64,000 bases of DNA from Flavicella marina. Its GTDB lineage: Bacteria > Bacteroidota > Bacteroidia > Flavobacteriales > Flavobacteriaceae. The position numbers and the translations under genes are program-made. Each line of letters opens with the position of its first letter. The first letter of the stretch is position 1. Below are positions 8,627 to 16,743 of this stretch, one piece after another. The DNA lies in contig NZ_VYVA01000001.1 of assembly GCF_009193215.1 (NCBI RefSeq), positions 868,001-932,000 on the forward strand. Reading direction: 5' to 3'. The notes beneath the pieces were generated by a model that did no database searches, was not told the DNA's origin, and saw nothing but the letters and a program-made list of their open reading frames with translations.

Positions 8627-10504
8627 CTACCCCTCAAGTTTTGCAGACAACTCAAACCAACGCTCTTCTTTGGCATCGATATCGTCAATAATTTTTTGAA
8701 GTTTTATAGACACCTCATTGATATCTTCTGGTGCTATTTCTCCGTTTGCAAACTGAGCTTCTATTTTCTCTTTTTGCTTTTCTAGTTTTGCGATATCAGA
8801 TTCTAACGTACCAAATTCACGTTTTTCGTTGTATGATAATTTTCCTTTTGGCTTTGCTGCTTCTTTTACAACAGCAACTTTTTCTTCTTGTACTTTCTCT
8901 TTTTTCTCTTTCGTTTCTTTGGGTTTCGAATCTTCATAGGCTCTATAATCTGAATAGTTACCCGGAAAATTCTCTACTTCACCTTGGCCTCTAAACACAA
9001 ATAAAGAATCTACAATTTTATCCATAAAATACCTGTCGTGAGAAACCACGATCAAGTTTCCTGGAAAATCTAACAAAAATGCCTCTAACACATTAAGCGT
9101 AACGATATCCAAATCATTGGTAGGCTCATCTAGAATTAAAAAATTTGGATTCTGAATCAATACGGCACACAAAAACAAACGCTTGCGTTCTCCACCACTT
9201 AATTTTTCTACAAAGTCGTATTGGCGTTTTCTATCGAATAAAAAACGTTCTAAAAGTTGACTTGCTGAAATCTTATTTCCCTTTGCCAACGGAATATATT
9301 CACCGAATTCTTTGATAACTTCAATTACTTTTTGCCCTTCTTTTACTGTGATTCCACTTTGAGTATAATACCCATATTTTACGGTCTCCCCTAAAATCAC
9401 CTTTCCCTGATCAACAGGCTCTGATTGGGTAATCAAGTTTAAAAAACTAGATTTACCTGTACCATTTTTTCCAATAATTCCGATACGCTCTCCTCGTTTA
9501 AAGACATACTCAAAACCATCTAATATTTTTAAATCTCCGTAAGCTTTATGCACTTTATGCAGCTCTAAAATTTTACTTCCCAAACGCTCCATATTAATTT
9601 CTAATTGAACCTTATGTTCAATTCTTCTATTATGTGCTTTTTGTTTGATTTCGTAAAAATCGTCTATTCTAGATTTTGACTTGGTTGTTCTAGCTTTGGG
9701 CTGTTTACGCATCCAATCCAACTCTTTTTTAAACAGATTTTTCGCCTTTTCTTGTACGACTTGTTCCAATGCAACGCGCTCTTCTTTTTTCTGAAGATAG
9801 TATGAGTAGTTTCCTTTGTAACTATACAATTCACCTCCGTCTAATTCAATAATTTCATTACAAACACGCTCTAAAAAATAACGATCATGCGTTACCATAA
9901 ACAAGGTGATCTTTTCTTTGGCAAAGAAAGATTCTAACCACTCAATCATCTCTAAATCTAAATGATTGGTAGGCTCATCTAAAATCAACAAATCGGGTTT
10001 GTTAATCAAAACTGTCGCCAAACCTAAACGCTTTTTTTGACCTCCAGATAACCCAGCTATCTTTTGATGAATATCATCGAATTTCAACTTGGATAAAATC
10101 TGCTTGTATTGTGTTTCAAAATCCCAAGCATTGTATTGATCCATCAACTCAAAGGCTTTCTGATAAGCATCTGCATCTTCAGGGTTTTCGAGTGCATTTT
10201 CGTATTGTTGGATTACTTTTAAAGTCGGGTTGTCTGATTTAAAAATAACCTCTTCAATTGTCAAATTTGGATCAAACTTATCATCCTGAGCTAAATAAGC
10301 TACTTGAATATCTTTTCGCATTACAACCTGACCTGAATCTGAAGTATCTCTGCCAGAAATAATATTTAAAATGGAAGTTTTACCAGTACCATTTTTTGCC
10401 ACGAACGCAATCTTTTGATCTTTGTTAATTCCAAAAGAAAGGTTTTCAAACAATACGCGTTCTCCGTATGCTTTGGAGATATTTTCTACAGATAAATAAT
10501 TCAT
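8627..10504 (-). CDS. ABC-F family ATPase (Uup-like)
   Basis: A soluble protein with two ABC nucleotide-binding domains and no membrane segments, 625 residues. ABC-F proteins act on ribosomes or in DNA transactions rather than in transport. Domain 1 has AKNGTGKTS (about 36-44) and LSGGQKKRLG. Domain 2 has GKNGTGKSS and LSGGERKRLF. Walker B and the following acidic residues read LLILDEPTNHLD and FLILDEPTNDLD. A lysine- and glutamate-rich linker near 530-560 leads into a C-terminal coiled coil, as in Uup. The first Walker A begins with Ala instead of Gly, which is tolerated in related sequences. Exact function among Uup, EttA and antibiotic-resistance types is not decided. The C-terminal coiled coil favours Uup. 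Confidence 0.93.
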   Translation of the reverse strand: MNYLSVENISKAYGERVLFENLSFGINKDQKIAFVAKNGTGKTSILNIISGRDTSDSGQVVMRKDIQVAYLAQDDKFDPNLTIEEVIFKSDNPTLKVIQQYENALENPEDADAYQKAFELMDQYNAWDFETQYKQILSKLKFDDIHQKIAGLSGGQKKRLGLATVLINKPDLLILDEPTNHLDLEMIEWLESFFAKEKITLFMVTHDRYFLERVCNEIIELDGGELYSYKGNYSYYLQKKEERVALEQVVQEKAKNLFKKELDWMRKQPKARTTKSKSRIDDFYEIKQKAHNRRIEHKVQLEINMERLGSKILELHKVHKAYGDLKILDGFEYVFKRGERIGIIGKNGTGKSSFLNLITQSEPVDQGKVILGETVKYGYYTQSGITVKEGQKVIEVIKEFGEYIPLAKGNKISASQLLERFLFDRKRQYDFVEKLSGGERKRLFLCAVLIQNPNFLILDEPTNDLDIVTLNVLEAFLLDFPGNLIVVSHDRYFMDKIVDSLFVFRGQGEVENFPGNYSDYRAYEDSKPKETKEKKEKVQEEKVAVVKEAAKPKGKLSYNEKREFGTLESDIAKLEKQKEKIEAQFANGEIAPEDINEVSIKLQKIIDDIDAKEERWFELSAKLEG

Positions 10505-10525
10505 GAATTCGAAAGATTAAGTGCG

Positions 10526-10533
10526 CAAAGATA
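10526..10533 (-). promoter_or_regulatory. Predicted promoter -7 box of the ABC-F gene
   Basis: On the minus strand the sequence TATCTTTG matches TAnnTTTG exactly and lies 21 bases upstream of the start codon. A TTTG occurs 13 bases further upstream, which is a short spacing for a -33 element. Confidence 0.5.
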
Positions 10534-10660
10534 CAGAGACTTAACACAAATTTAAGTTGTTCTTTCAAAAAGATGCATTCTGCATGACGATATCGAGAAA
10601 TAAAATCAAAATCCACAATTTTTAGGTACTTTTATGGCTCATAATTCTTTTGCACAACTT

Positions 10661-12352
10661 ATGCCATCAACTCCTCTTTTAGCAATAAAGAACCTCAAAA
10701 TATCTTTTCCATCTAAAAAAGATAAAAATCAAATGGTTAATGGAATTGATTTTGATATTCAAGAAAACGAAATTGTAGGTATTGTAGGAGAATCAGGGAG
10801 CGGAAAATCGATTTCTTCATTGGCTGTTTTAGGTCTGTTAGATAAGAAATCGACACAGCTTGAAGGAAGTATTTCTTTTGAAGAAAAAAATTTAACCTCC
10901 TTAGCTGAGAGAGATTTTAGAAAATTAAGAGGCTCGAAAATCTCAATGATTTTTCAAGAACCTATGAGTTCGTTAAACCCTAGTATTACTTGTGGAAAAC
11001 AAGTTTTAGAAATACTACTACAACACAATATAACAACAAAAAAAGAAGCAAAAAAAGAAGTAATTGAACTGTTCGAAAAAGTAAAGCTTCCGAGAGCCGT
11101 TGAGATGTACGATCAATACCCACATCAAATTTCAGGAGGTCAAAAACAACGCGTAATGATTGCAATGGCAATTGCTTGCAAACCGAAACTACTTATTGCA
11201 GACGAACCCACTACAGCTTTAGATGTAACCGTTCAAAAAAATATCATCTCATTGTTGAAAGAATTACAACTAGAAACAGGAATGAGTATTTTATTCATTT
11301 CACATGATCTGTCTTTAGTTTCAGAAATTTGCAACCGTGTGGTGGTCATGTATCAAGGAAATATTGTAGAACAAGGCAATGCCAAAACCTTATTTGAAAA
11401 TCCTAAAAACAATTATACAAAAGCCCTGATTCAATCAAAACCGAGTATTGATATTCGCTTGAAAAAATTACCCTCTGTTAAAGATTTTATTGAAAATACG
11501 GTTTCAACAGAATTGTATTCAGAAAAAGAAAGACAAGAGTTTCATAAAAAAACATACGCGCAAAAACCGCTGCTTGAAATTGTCGACTTAAAAAAATATT
11601 ATTTAGGCAATAAAAAATGGTGGTTTCAAAAAGATCGTTTTGTAAAAGCAGTCGACACAGTATCATTTCAATTGTTTCCTGGAGAAACGCTTGGTTTGGT
11701 TGGAGAATCTGGTTGTGGGAAATCTACCTTGGGTAGAACCATTATGCATCTTGAAAGGGCGACATCAGGGCAGATATTATACAAAGGAAGTGATATTACA
11801 AAGTTATGCAACCGAGAAATAAAAGCATTAAGAAAAGACATACAAATAATTTTTCAAGATCCTTTTTCATCTTTAAACCCTAGAATTACCGTTGGCGAAG
11901 CAATCTTAGAACCCATGACTGTTCACGGATTATTCACAAACAAAAAAGAACGCAAAGAAAAAGTTTTAAGCATACTTGAAAAAGTTGGTTTACTCCCTGA
12001 ACACTTCGATCGTTACCCGCATGAATTTTCGGGCGGACAAAGACAACGCATCGGTATCGCAAGAACCATTGCTCTCCAGCCGAAATTAATTATTTGTGAT
12101 GAATCAGTCTCTGCTTTAGATGTATCTGTGCAAGCACAAGTTTTGAATTTATTAAACGATCTAAAAAAAGATTTTGGCTTTACTTATATTTTTATTTCAC
12201 ATGACTTGTCGGTTGTAAAATACATGAGTGATCAATTGGTTGTTATGAACCAGGGAAAAATTGAAGAAATAGGTGATGCTGATGCGATTTATAAAAAACC
12301 AAATTCGTCGTATACCGAAAAATTAATTTCATCGATTCCTAAGGGAAAATAA
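10661..12352 (+). CDS. Fused double-domain oligopeptide-type ABC transporter ATPase
   Basis: The product contains two complete DppD/OppD- and DppF/OppF-like ATPase domains in one chain, as in YejF or GsiA. It would power import of peptides, glutathione or related solutes. Domain 1 has GESGSGKSI, ISGGQKQRV and LLIADEPTTALD. Domain 2 has GESGCGKST, FSGGQRQRI and LIICDESVSALD. An OppD-type C-terminal segment sits between them. I prefer the ATG at 10661 (563 residues) to one at 10634, because a -7-like box (TACTTTTA at 10627-10634) overlaps the earlier ATG and domain 1 begins only after MPSTPLLAIKNL. No permease or binding-protein genes adjoin it, so its partners are encoded elsewhere. Confidence 0.9.
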   Translation: MPSTPLLAIKNLKISFPSKKDKNQMVNGIDFDIQENEIVGIVGESGSGKSISSLAVLGLLDKKSTQLEGSISFEEKNLTSLAERDFRKLRGSKISMIFQEPMSSLNPSITCGKQVLEILLQHNITTKKEAKKEVIELFEKVKLPRAVEMYDQYPHQISGGQKQRVMIAMAIACKPKLLIADEPTTALDVTVQKNIISLLKELQLETGMSILFISHDLSLVSEICNRVVVMYQGNIVEQGNAKTLFENPKNNYTKALIQSKPSIDIRLKKLPSVKDFIENTVSTELYSEKERQEFHKKTYAQKPLLEIVDLKKYYLGNKKWWFQKDRFVKAVDTVSFQLFPGETLGLVGESGCGKSTLGRTIMHLERATSGQILYKGSDITKLCNREIKALRKDIQIIFQDPFSSLNPRITVGEAILEPMTVHGLFTNKKERKEKVLSILEKVGLLPEHFDRYPHEFSGGQRQRIGIARTIALQPKLIICDESVSALDVSVQAQVLNLLNDLKKDFGFTYIFISHDLSVVKYMSDQLVVMNQGKIEEIGDADAIYKKPNSSYTEKLISSIPKGK

Positions 12353-12454
12353 AAAATTAAGTAAGTTTTAGAAAATAAAAAGAAAACCAAACTTCATAAA
12401 ATTGTATCTTGCCAGCGCTAGCAATCACAGCCATAAATTTCTTTTGAATTTATT

Positions 12455-13225
12455 ATGAAAATCCATCATTTACTGTTTCTTTTTTCTTTTTTGATACTAT
12501 CTTGTGGAAGCACAAAAACTATTACCGATCGTTCTGAAATAAAAAAAGAAACTCCAAAAAAGATTTTAAAAAACCACACGAAAAACACGTTTAACGAAAA
12601 CACCTTAAGCGCTGATTTAAAAGTAAATTTTAACAAGTCTGGCAAATCTCAAAGCATGAATATTAAATTGAGATTAGAAAAAGACAACATGATTTGGATG
12701 AGCGCAACTGTCTTCGGTTTTCCAGTTGCAAAAGCTATTATTACTCCTGAACGTGTTAGTTACTATGTGAAAATAAACAAGACTTATTTCGATGGTGATT
12801 TCTCAAAAATCAATACACTTCTAGGTGCTGAACTTGATTTTACAATGCTTCAAAATTTATTATTAGGAGATGCCTTATTTGACATGAATCCTAAAAATTA
12901 CGAATCGAGTATTGATCGAGAAGCACATTTATTAACGCCTAAAGAATCGAATGAATTAGCTGCCTTGTTATTTTGGATTCACCCAATAAATTACAAGATT
13001 GAACAACAAGAAATTCGTACTTTTGAAAGCGACAAATTCTTAGCAATTAAATACAGTGACTATCAAAATATTGAAAAAACAACAGTTCCAGGTTCTGTAG
13101 AAATTATAGCAAAAGATAATAGGAACAATGTTACAATACGTTTGGATTATAAATCGGTAAAAATCAACGAAACTCTTTCTTTTCCATACAAAATACCTAG
13201 TGGTTACAAAAGAATCTTGAACTAA
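12455..13225 (+). CDS. DUF4292 lipoprotein
   Basis: This is a 256-residue lipoprotein with a signal ending in LILSC (lipidated Cys17), followed by a lysine-rich linker and a beta-rich domain. The central stretch (DNMIWMSATVFGFPVAKAIITPERVSYYVKIN) resembles the DUF4292 family of Bacteroidota, whose predicted fold recalls LolA/LolB lipoprotein carriers. That relationship is from memory and not tested. Its stop codon overlaps the ATG of the EnvC-like gene by one base (TAATG), so translation is probably coupled. I infer a role in envelope maintenance. The exact function is unknown. Confidence 0.82.
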   Translation: MKIHHLLFLFSFLILSCGSTKTITDRSEIKKETPKKILKNHTKNTFNENTLSADLKVNFNKSGKSQSMNIKLRLEKDNMIWMSATVFGFPVAKAIITPERVSYYVKINKTYFDGDFSKINTLLGAELDFTMLQNLLLGDALFDMNPKNYESSIDREAHLLTPKESNELAALLFWIHPINYKIEQQEIRTFESDKFLAIKYSDYQNIEKTTVPGSVEIIAKDNRNNVTIRLDYKSVKINETLSFPYKIPSGYKRILN

Positions 13226-14478
13226 TGTTAGCAACTCTTTTTTCTTATTTTACTAATAGCTTTTCATCAAAGAAAAAGAGTACTTTTCTTGTAATTTTCT
13301 TTGGCTGTCTGTTTACCCTTTCTGCCCAGAATCCTACACAAAAATCACTTGAAGCAAAACGAGCTCGTTTGCAATTAGAGATAAAAAAAATGAACTCACT
13401 TTTGTTTGAATCAAAAGCTGAAGAAAAAAATATTTTAAATGAAATTGCTGACCTCAATCGAAAAATTGCAGTTCGATCTCAATTGATTAGAACGATCAAT
13501 CAAGAAGCTAGAATTCTCAACACTAAAATTAACCAGAATCAAAATAAAATCAACGCACTAGAAAAAGAGTTGCAACTGCTTAAAGATGACTATGCCGATA
13601 TGATTTACAAATCATACAAAAGTAAATCAATGCAAAGTAGGTTGCTATTCATTTTATCAGCAGAAAATTTTCACCAAGCGTACAAGCGTTTTCAGTACAT
13701 GACACAATACACCGAGTTTAGAAAACAACAAGGTGAAGAAATAGCGATTCAAACTGAAAAAATAAAAGTGCTTACCAATGATTTGAAAATCCAGAAAATC
13801 GAAAAACAGAATCTGCTTGCAGAACAAAAAGAAGAACAGGCAAAAATTGAAGTTGAGAAACGCGAACAAGAAGTTTTAGCCAAAGAAGTAACAGCTGAAA
13901 AGAAAAAATACACGGCCCAAATAAGAAAAAAACAAGACGAAGAACGCAAAATCGACAAACAGATTGAGCGCTTGATTCGTGATGCCATTGCTGCTGCAAA
14001 TAAGAAAAACTCAAGTAAAACATCAGCCAATTTTATTTTGACCCCAGAAGCCAAATTACTAGCTTCTAAATTTGCAAACAATAAGGGAAAACTTCCTTGG
14101 CCAGTTACCAATGCTTTGGTTGTGCGTAAGTATGGTAAAATTCCACATGCGAGTTTACCTGGTATCACCATTCAAAGTAACGGAATACACATTGCTACAA
14201 ATAAAAAGGCTACAGCTAAAGCTATTTTCGAAGGAACTGTATTAGCTATACAAGTAAGTTCTAACGGAATAAAAACGGTATATGTACAACACGGAAATTA
14301 CATCTCTTTGTATAGCAATTTAGAAAATGTAAGTGTTCAAAAAGGTGACAAAGTAATTCTACAACAAAGTATCGGAGAAATTCACACAGATAAAGTTACC
14401 GGAAAAACTATCTTGAAATTTCAAATTTGGAAGGATACTAAAACTGAAAATCCGAGTTACTGGTTGTTACGATTATAA
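13225..14478 (+). CDS. EnvC-like murein hydrolase activator with degenerate LytM domain
   Basis: The 417-residue exported protein has a signal sequence ending near LSAQ (about 32-35), a long coiled coil at about 38-265 and a C-terminal LytM/M23 domain from about 290. In active M23 enzymes the zinc is held by an HxxxD-type motif and HxH. Here the corresponding positions read SNGIHIATN and KTILKFQIW, so the metal ligands are missing. EnvC and NlpD-type proteins have this same combination of coiled coil and dead LytM domain and switch on cell-division amidases. A similar role is likely here. The gene is coupled to the DUF4292 lipoprotein gene. The M23 protein at 25748 keeps its metal ligands and is a useful contrast. 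Confidence 0.87.
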   Translation: MLATLFSYFTNSFSSKKKSTFLVIFFGCLFTLSAQNPTQKSLEAKRARLQLEIKKMNSLLFESKAEEKNILNEIADLNRKIAVRSQLIRTINQEARILNTKINQNQNKINALEKELQLLKDDYADMIYKSYKSKSMQSRLLFILSAENFHQAYKRFQYMTQYTEFRKQQGEEIAIQTEKIKVLTNDLKIQKIEKQNLLAEQKEEQAKIEVEKREQEVLAKEVTAEKKKYTAQIRKKQDEERKIDKQIERLIRDAIAAANKKNSSKTSANFILTPEAKLLASKFANNKGKLPWPVTNALVVRKYGKIPHASLPGITIQSNGIHIATNKKATAKAIFEGTVLAIQVSSNGIKTVYVQHGNYISLYSNLENVSVQKGDKVILQQSIGEIHTDKVTGKTILKFQIWKDTKTENPSYWLLRL

Positions 14479-14483
14479 TAGCT

Positions 14484-14506
14484 TACCCTTCGACAAGCTC
14501 TGGGTA
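14484..14506. repeat. Dispersed CCCTTCGACAAG hairpin repeat, copy 2
   Basis: TACCC (14484-14488) and GGGTA (14502-14506) flank TTCGACAAGCTCT. The copy has no T-run, so it is not clearly a terminator, unlike the relatives at 1138 and 57219. Confidence 0.7.
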
Positions 14507-14671
14507 CAGCTATGATTGCTCAAGGCATAAACTTGAAAACTCAGAATCCGAATAGTGGAGACAAAGTGCATTAACCTTGAAGGTTGCGGCTGCCGAAGCC
14601 TCACGAATTACACCCCTGTAATCAAAAAACAAGACACTTCTTTTCATGTAAAAAACGATACCTAACTATGC
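14507..14671. other. Intergenic stretch with consecutive small palindromes between two repeat copies
   Basis: No gene is evident. AACCTT-G-AAGGTT lies at 14573-14585, GGCT/AGCC with a 5-base loop at 14588-14600, and ATTACA-CCCC-TGTAAT at 14607-14622. The stretch around them is richer in G and C than its surroundings. It may be a structured RNA or a composite repeat element. Confidence 0.45.
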
Positions 14672-14694
14672 TACCCTTCGACAAGCTCAGGGTA
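14672..14694. repeat. Dispersed CCCTTCGACAAG hairpin repeat, copy 3
   Basis: TACCCT (14672-14677) and AGGGTA (14689-14694) flank TCGACAAGCTC. It nearly duplicates copy 2, which lies 188 bases away in the same orientation. Confidence 0.72.
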
Positions 14695-14744
14695 CAAACT
14701 TGGTTTCTCAGTGTAGAAATTTTATAATCCAGAGTATCGAAGAC

Positions 14745-15881
14745 TCAATTGTTTATTACACTCACTTTGTTCTTTTTATAGTTTCGTCCATACCACAGCA
14801 AAACCCCAGTTACTGGCAATGTCGCGGTTAACAGACTCACTAAGAAAGCTATAATCTTACCGACAATTCCGCCAATTGCACCAATGTGAATATCATAATT
14901 CATACGTTGAATTTTATCAGCTACTTTGGCGTTTTCATACTTTCCAAATATCGATTTGGTCTCAATTTCTTCTAATGTATTTTGATCAAAAAAACGGAAA
15001 TCAGAATCGTAAAAAAGACCTTTACTGTTGGTCACTTCTACATAGATACTCTGTTCTTCTGTTTTAGGGTAATGCAATTCAAATGCGGCTGCTTGTGGGT
15101 TTTCTTTTTGTAATTTTTCAATTAAAAAATCCATAGGAACTACGTCTCCTTTTTCTGATACATCACTTAAATTTTCAGGAATAAAAAATCGTGCCTCTTT
15201 TTCACCACCTGTAGATTTATACACTACATACTTTAGCCAATTATAAGACATCATTGATCCAGTAAATGCCAAAATCAATGCAAAAGAGCAGATGTAAAAC
15301 CCGACAACAGTATGTAAATCAAAGTTTTTTCGTTTCCATCGAGTCGTGTCTTTCCAATCAAACGTTAATCTCTGTTTTAAGTTTTTTTTCTTTTTCGGGA
15401 TCCATATAATAAACCCAGAAATAATGATTAAAATAAAAATTAAGATGGAGACACCAACAACTTGTTCACCAATAGCCCTAGGCAACCAAAGCCTCACATG
15501 CCCTTTTAAAATAAAAGCAAAAAAACCAGAAAAATGATCCTCTACTCGAATAACCTCACCTGTATAGGGGTTTAAAAAGACACTTTGATAAAACTCAGGT
15601 TCACGGTCATAAAATATTACCTCTACGGCATCATCTCCTTTTTTATAAAGCGTACCATGAACTGTGTTCTCAGGAAATATTTTTTCTGCTATTAATTTTG
15701 CCTTCGTAGGTGTTATCAGCGGTTTATTTTGAATTTCAATTATTTTTTTGTCGTTAAAAAGACTTTCAATTTCAACATTGAAAGCCCAAAAACACCCCGT
15801 AATTGCCACGATAAAGACAACAATACCTGTAGTTAATCCTAATATTTTATGGGCTTGAAATATAAATTTTTTAGTTGTCAT
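14745..15881 (-). CDS. PepSY-associated membrane protein, iron-uptake type
   Basis: The 378-residue inner-membrane protein has four clear membrane segments, at about 13-35, 137-160, 188-212 and 338-362. Between them are PepSY-type extracytoplasmic domains (for example ITPTKAKLIAEKIFPENTVHG and NPYTGEVIRVED). This architecture is that of PiuB/FecR-unrelated PepSY_TM proteins, often encoded with siderophore or haem receptors and thought to reduce or release iron at the inner membrane. Conserved histidines occur in membrane segments (AHKILG, LHTVVG, IHIGAIGG), which may bind haem. The nearby TonB receptor and DUF4374 genes on the same strand support an iron role, although a thioesterase gene lies between them. 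Function is by family and context. Confidence 0.88.
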   Translation of the reverse strand: MTTKKFIFQAHKILGLTTGIVVFIVAITGCFWAFNVEIESLFNDKKIIEIQNKPLITPTKAKLIAEKIFPENTVHGTLYKKGDDAVEVIFYDREPEFYQSVFLNPYTGEVIRVEDHFSGFFAFILKGHVRLWLPRAIGEQVVGVSILIFILIIISGFIIWIPKKKKNLKQRLTFDWKDTTRWKRKNFDLHTVVGFYICSFALILAFTGSMMSYNWLKYVVYKSTGGEKEARFFIPENLSDVSEKGDVVPMDFLIEKLQKENPQAAAFELHYPKTEEQSIYVEVTNSKGLFYDSDFRFFDQNTLEEIETKSIFGKYENAKVADKIQRMNYDIHIGAIGGIVGKIIAFLVSLLTATLPVTGVLLWYGRNYKKNKVSVINN

Positions 15882-15981
15882 TTTTTAAATTTTTTACTCT
15901 CTTGTACGGGAATATTACTAGCGTCGAAAGTGAGATTTTCAGAAAAATTCCTCCTGAAAAAAACACAGACTTATGACTCGA

Positions 15982-16027
15982 ATACATACGTTTTCTTATC
16001 GCTAAGATTTAAACGAATCGTATGTAT
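15982..16027. promoter_or_regulatory. Nested inverted repeat upstream of the PepSY gene
   Basis: Outer arms ATACATACG (15982-15990) and CGTATGTAT (16019-16027) match over 9 bp. Inside them TCTTA (15994-15998) and TAAGA (16003-16007) pair around TCGC. The element lies about 100 bases upstream of the PepSY start and has no T-run, so it looks like an operator or structured leader rather than a terminator. Confidence 0.45.
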
Positions 16028-16087
16028 GCTCGTCTAAAAAATAGAATTGAAATAATTAGTAGGATTTATAAAATATTGAGATAAGAA

Positions 16088-16597
16088 CTATTCAAACAGA
16101 GCTTTCAGTTCTGTAGCGTCTTGAGGTTTCATTTTACCAGACATTAGCAAACTCAGTTGACGACGACGCAGCGCAGCAGTAAATCGTTGTTTTTCTAACT
16201 TCGTTTCAGGAACCAATTCAGGAACTTTTACTTTATTCCCTTTTTCGTCTACAGCTACAAACGTATAGATACACTCATTTACTTTTGTTCGCTCTCTTGA
16301 AACTCGATCTTCTAACCAAACATCGGCAAAAATCTCCATAGAAGAGCCAAAGGCTCTTGAAACTTTCGATTCGATAGTTACCGTACTTCCAACAGGAACA
16401 GGTTTCGTAAAAACCACATGATTTACAGAAACGGTTACAGCGATAGCATTAGAATGACGTTGTGCAGAAATACAACAAATTCGATCTACTCTAGCTAACA
16501 ACTCGCCCCCAAACATACCATTCAGAGCATTGGTATCACTTGGTAATACTAAATCTGTTGTAATTGCTAAAGACTCTTTTGCTGTTTTTGAAATCAT
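16088..16597 (-). CDS. Acyl-CoA thioesterase (hotdog fold)
   Basis: This cytoplasmic enzyme probably hydrolyses acyl-CoA to free acid and CoA. The 169-residue product fits the YciA/BACH single-hotdog type: DTNALNGMFGGELLARVDRICCISAQRHS near residues 20-48 contains the conserved Asn, glycine-rich turn and helix, and NHVVFTKPVPVGSTVTIESKVSR follows. The C-terminal tail is rich in Arg and Gln (AALRRRQLSL). It stands between the DUF4374 gene and the PepSY gene on the same strand, with gaps of 146 and 206 bp, so it is probably a separate transcription unit. No link to iron uptake is known to me. Confidence 0.9.
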   Translation of the reverse strand: MISKTAKESLAITTDLVLPSDTNALNGMFGGELLARVDRICCISAQRHSNAIAVTVSVNHVVFTKPVPVGSTVTIESKVSRAFGSSMEIFADVWLEDRVSRERTKVNECIYTFVAVDEKGNKVKVPELVPETKLEKQRFTAALRRRQLSLLMSGKMKPQDATELKALFE

Positions 16598-16743
16598 ACT
16601 TGCTATCTGTTTATCCTTCGAAAGTTACGAAAACTAGTGCTATTTCGTTTATAAATTCTTATCTAAAACCCTTTTCTTCACTTCACAAAAATCAAGAAAA
16701 GGGCCCTATTCGTTAATTCAAACTACTATTTCATAACCTCTTA

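Noticed and set aside
10573-10585. ATGCA-TTC-TGCAT inverted repeat between the two ABC genes
   Set aside because: Short arms. It lies far from both starts and has no association with a promoter element that I can place.
10627-10634. TACTTTTA near 10627 as a promoter -7 box of the peptide ATPase gene
   Set aside because: It misses the last G of the TAnnTTTG consensus and lacks a -33 element. I used it only as support for the start at 10661, and do not annotate it.
13749-14171. A 140-codon open frame on the minus strand opposite the EnvC-like gene
   Set aside because: It is antisense to a clearly conserved coiled-coil and LytM gene and the product shows no recognisable domain, so it is a shadow of the lysine- and glutamate-rich codons.
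16608-16630. A CCTTCGAAAGTTACGA stretch resembling the CCCTTCGACAAG repeat
   Set aside because: It lacks the complementary GGG arm and cannot form the hairpin. Only 7-8 bases match.
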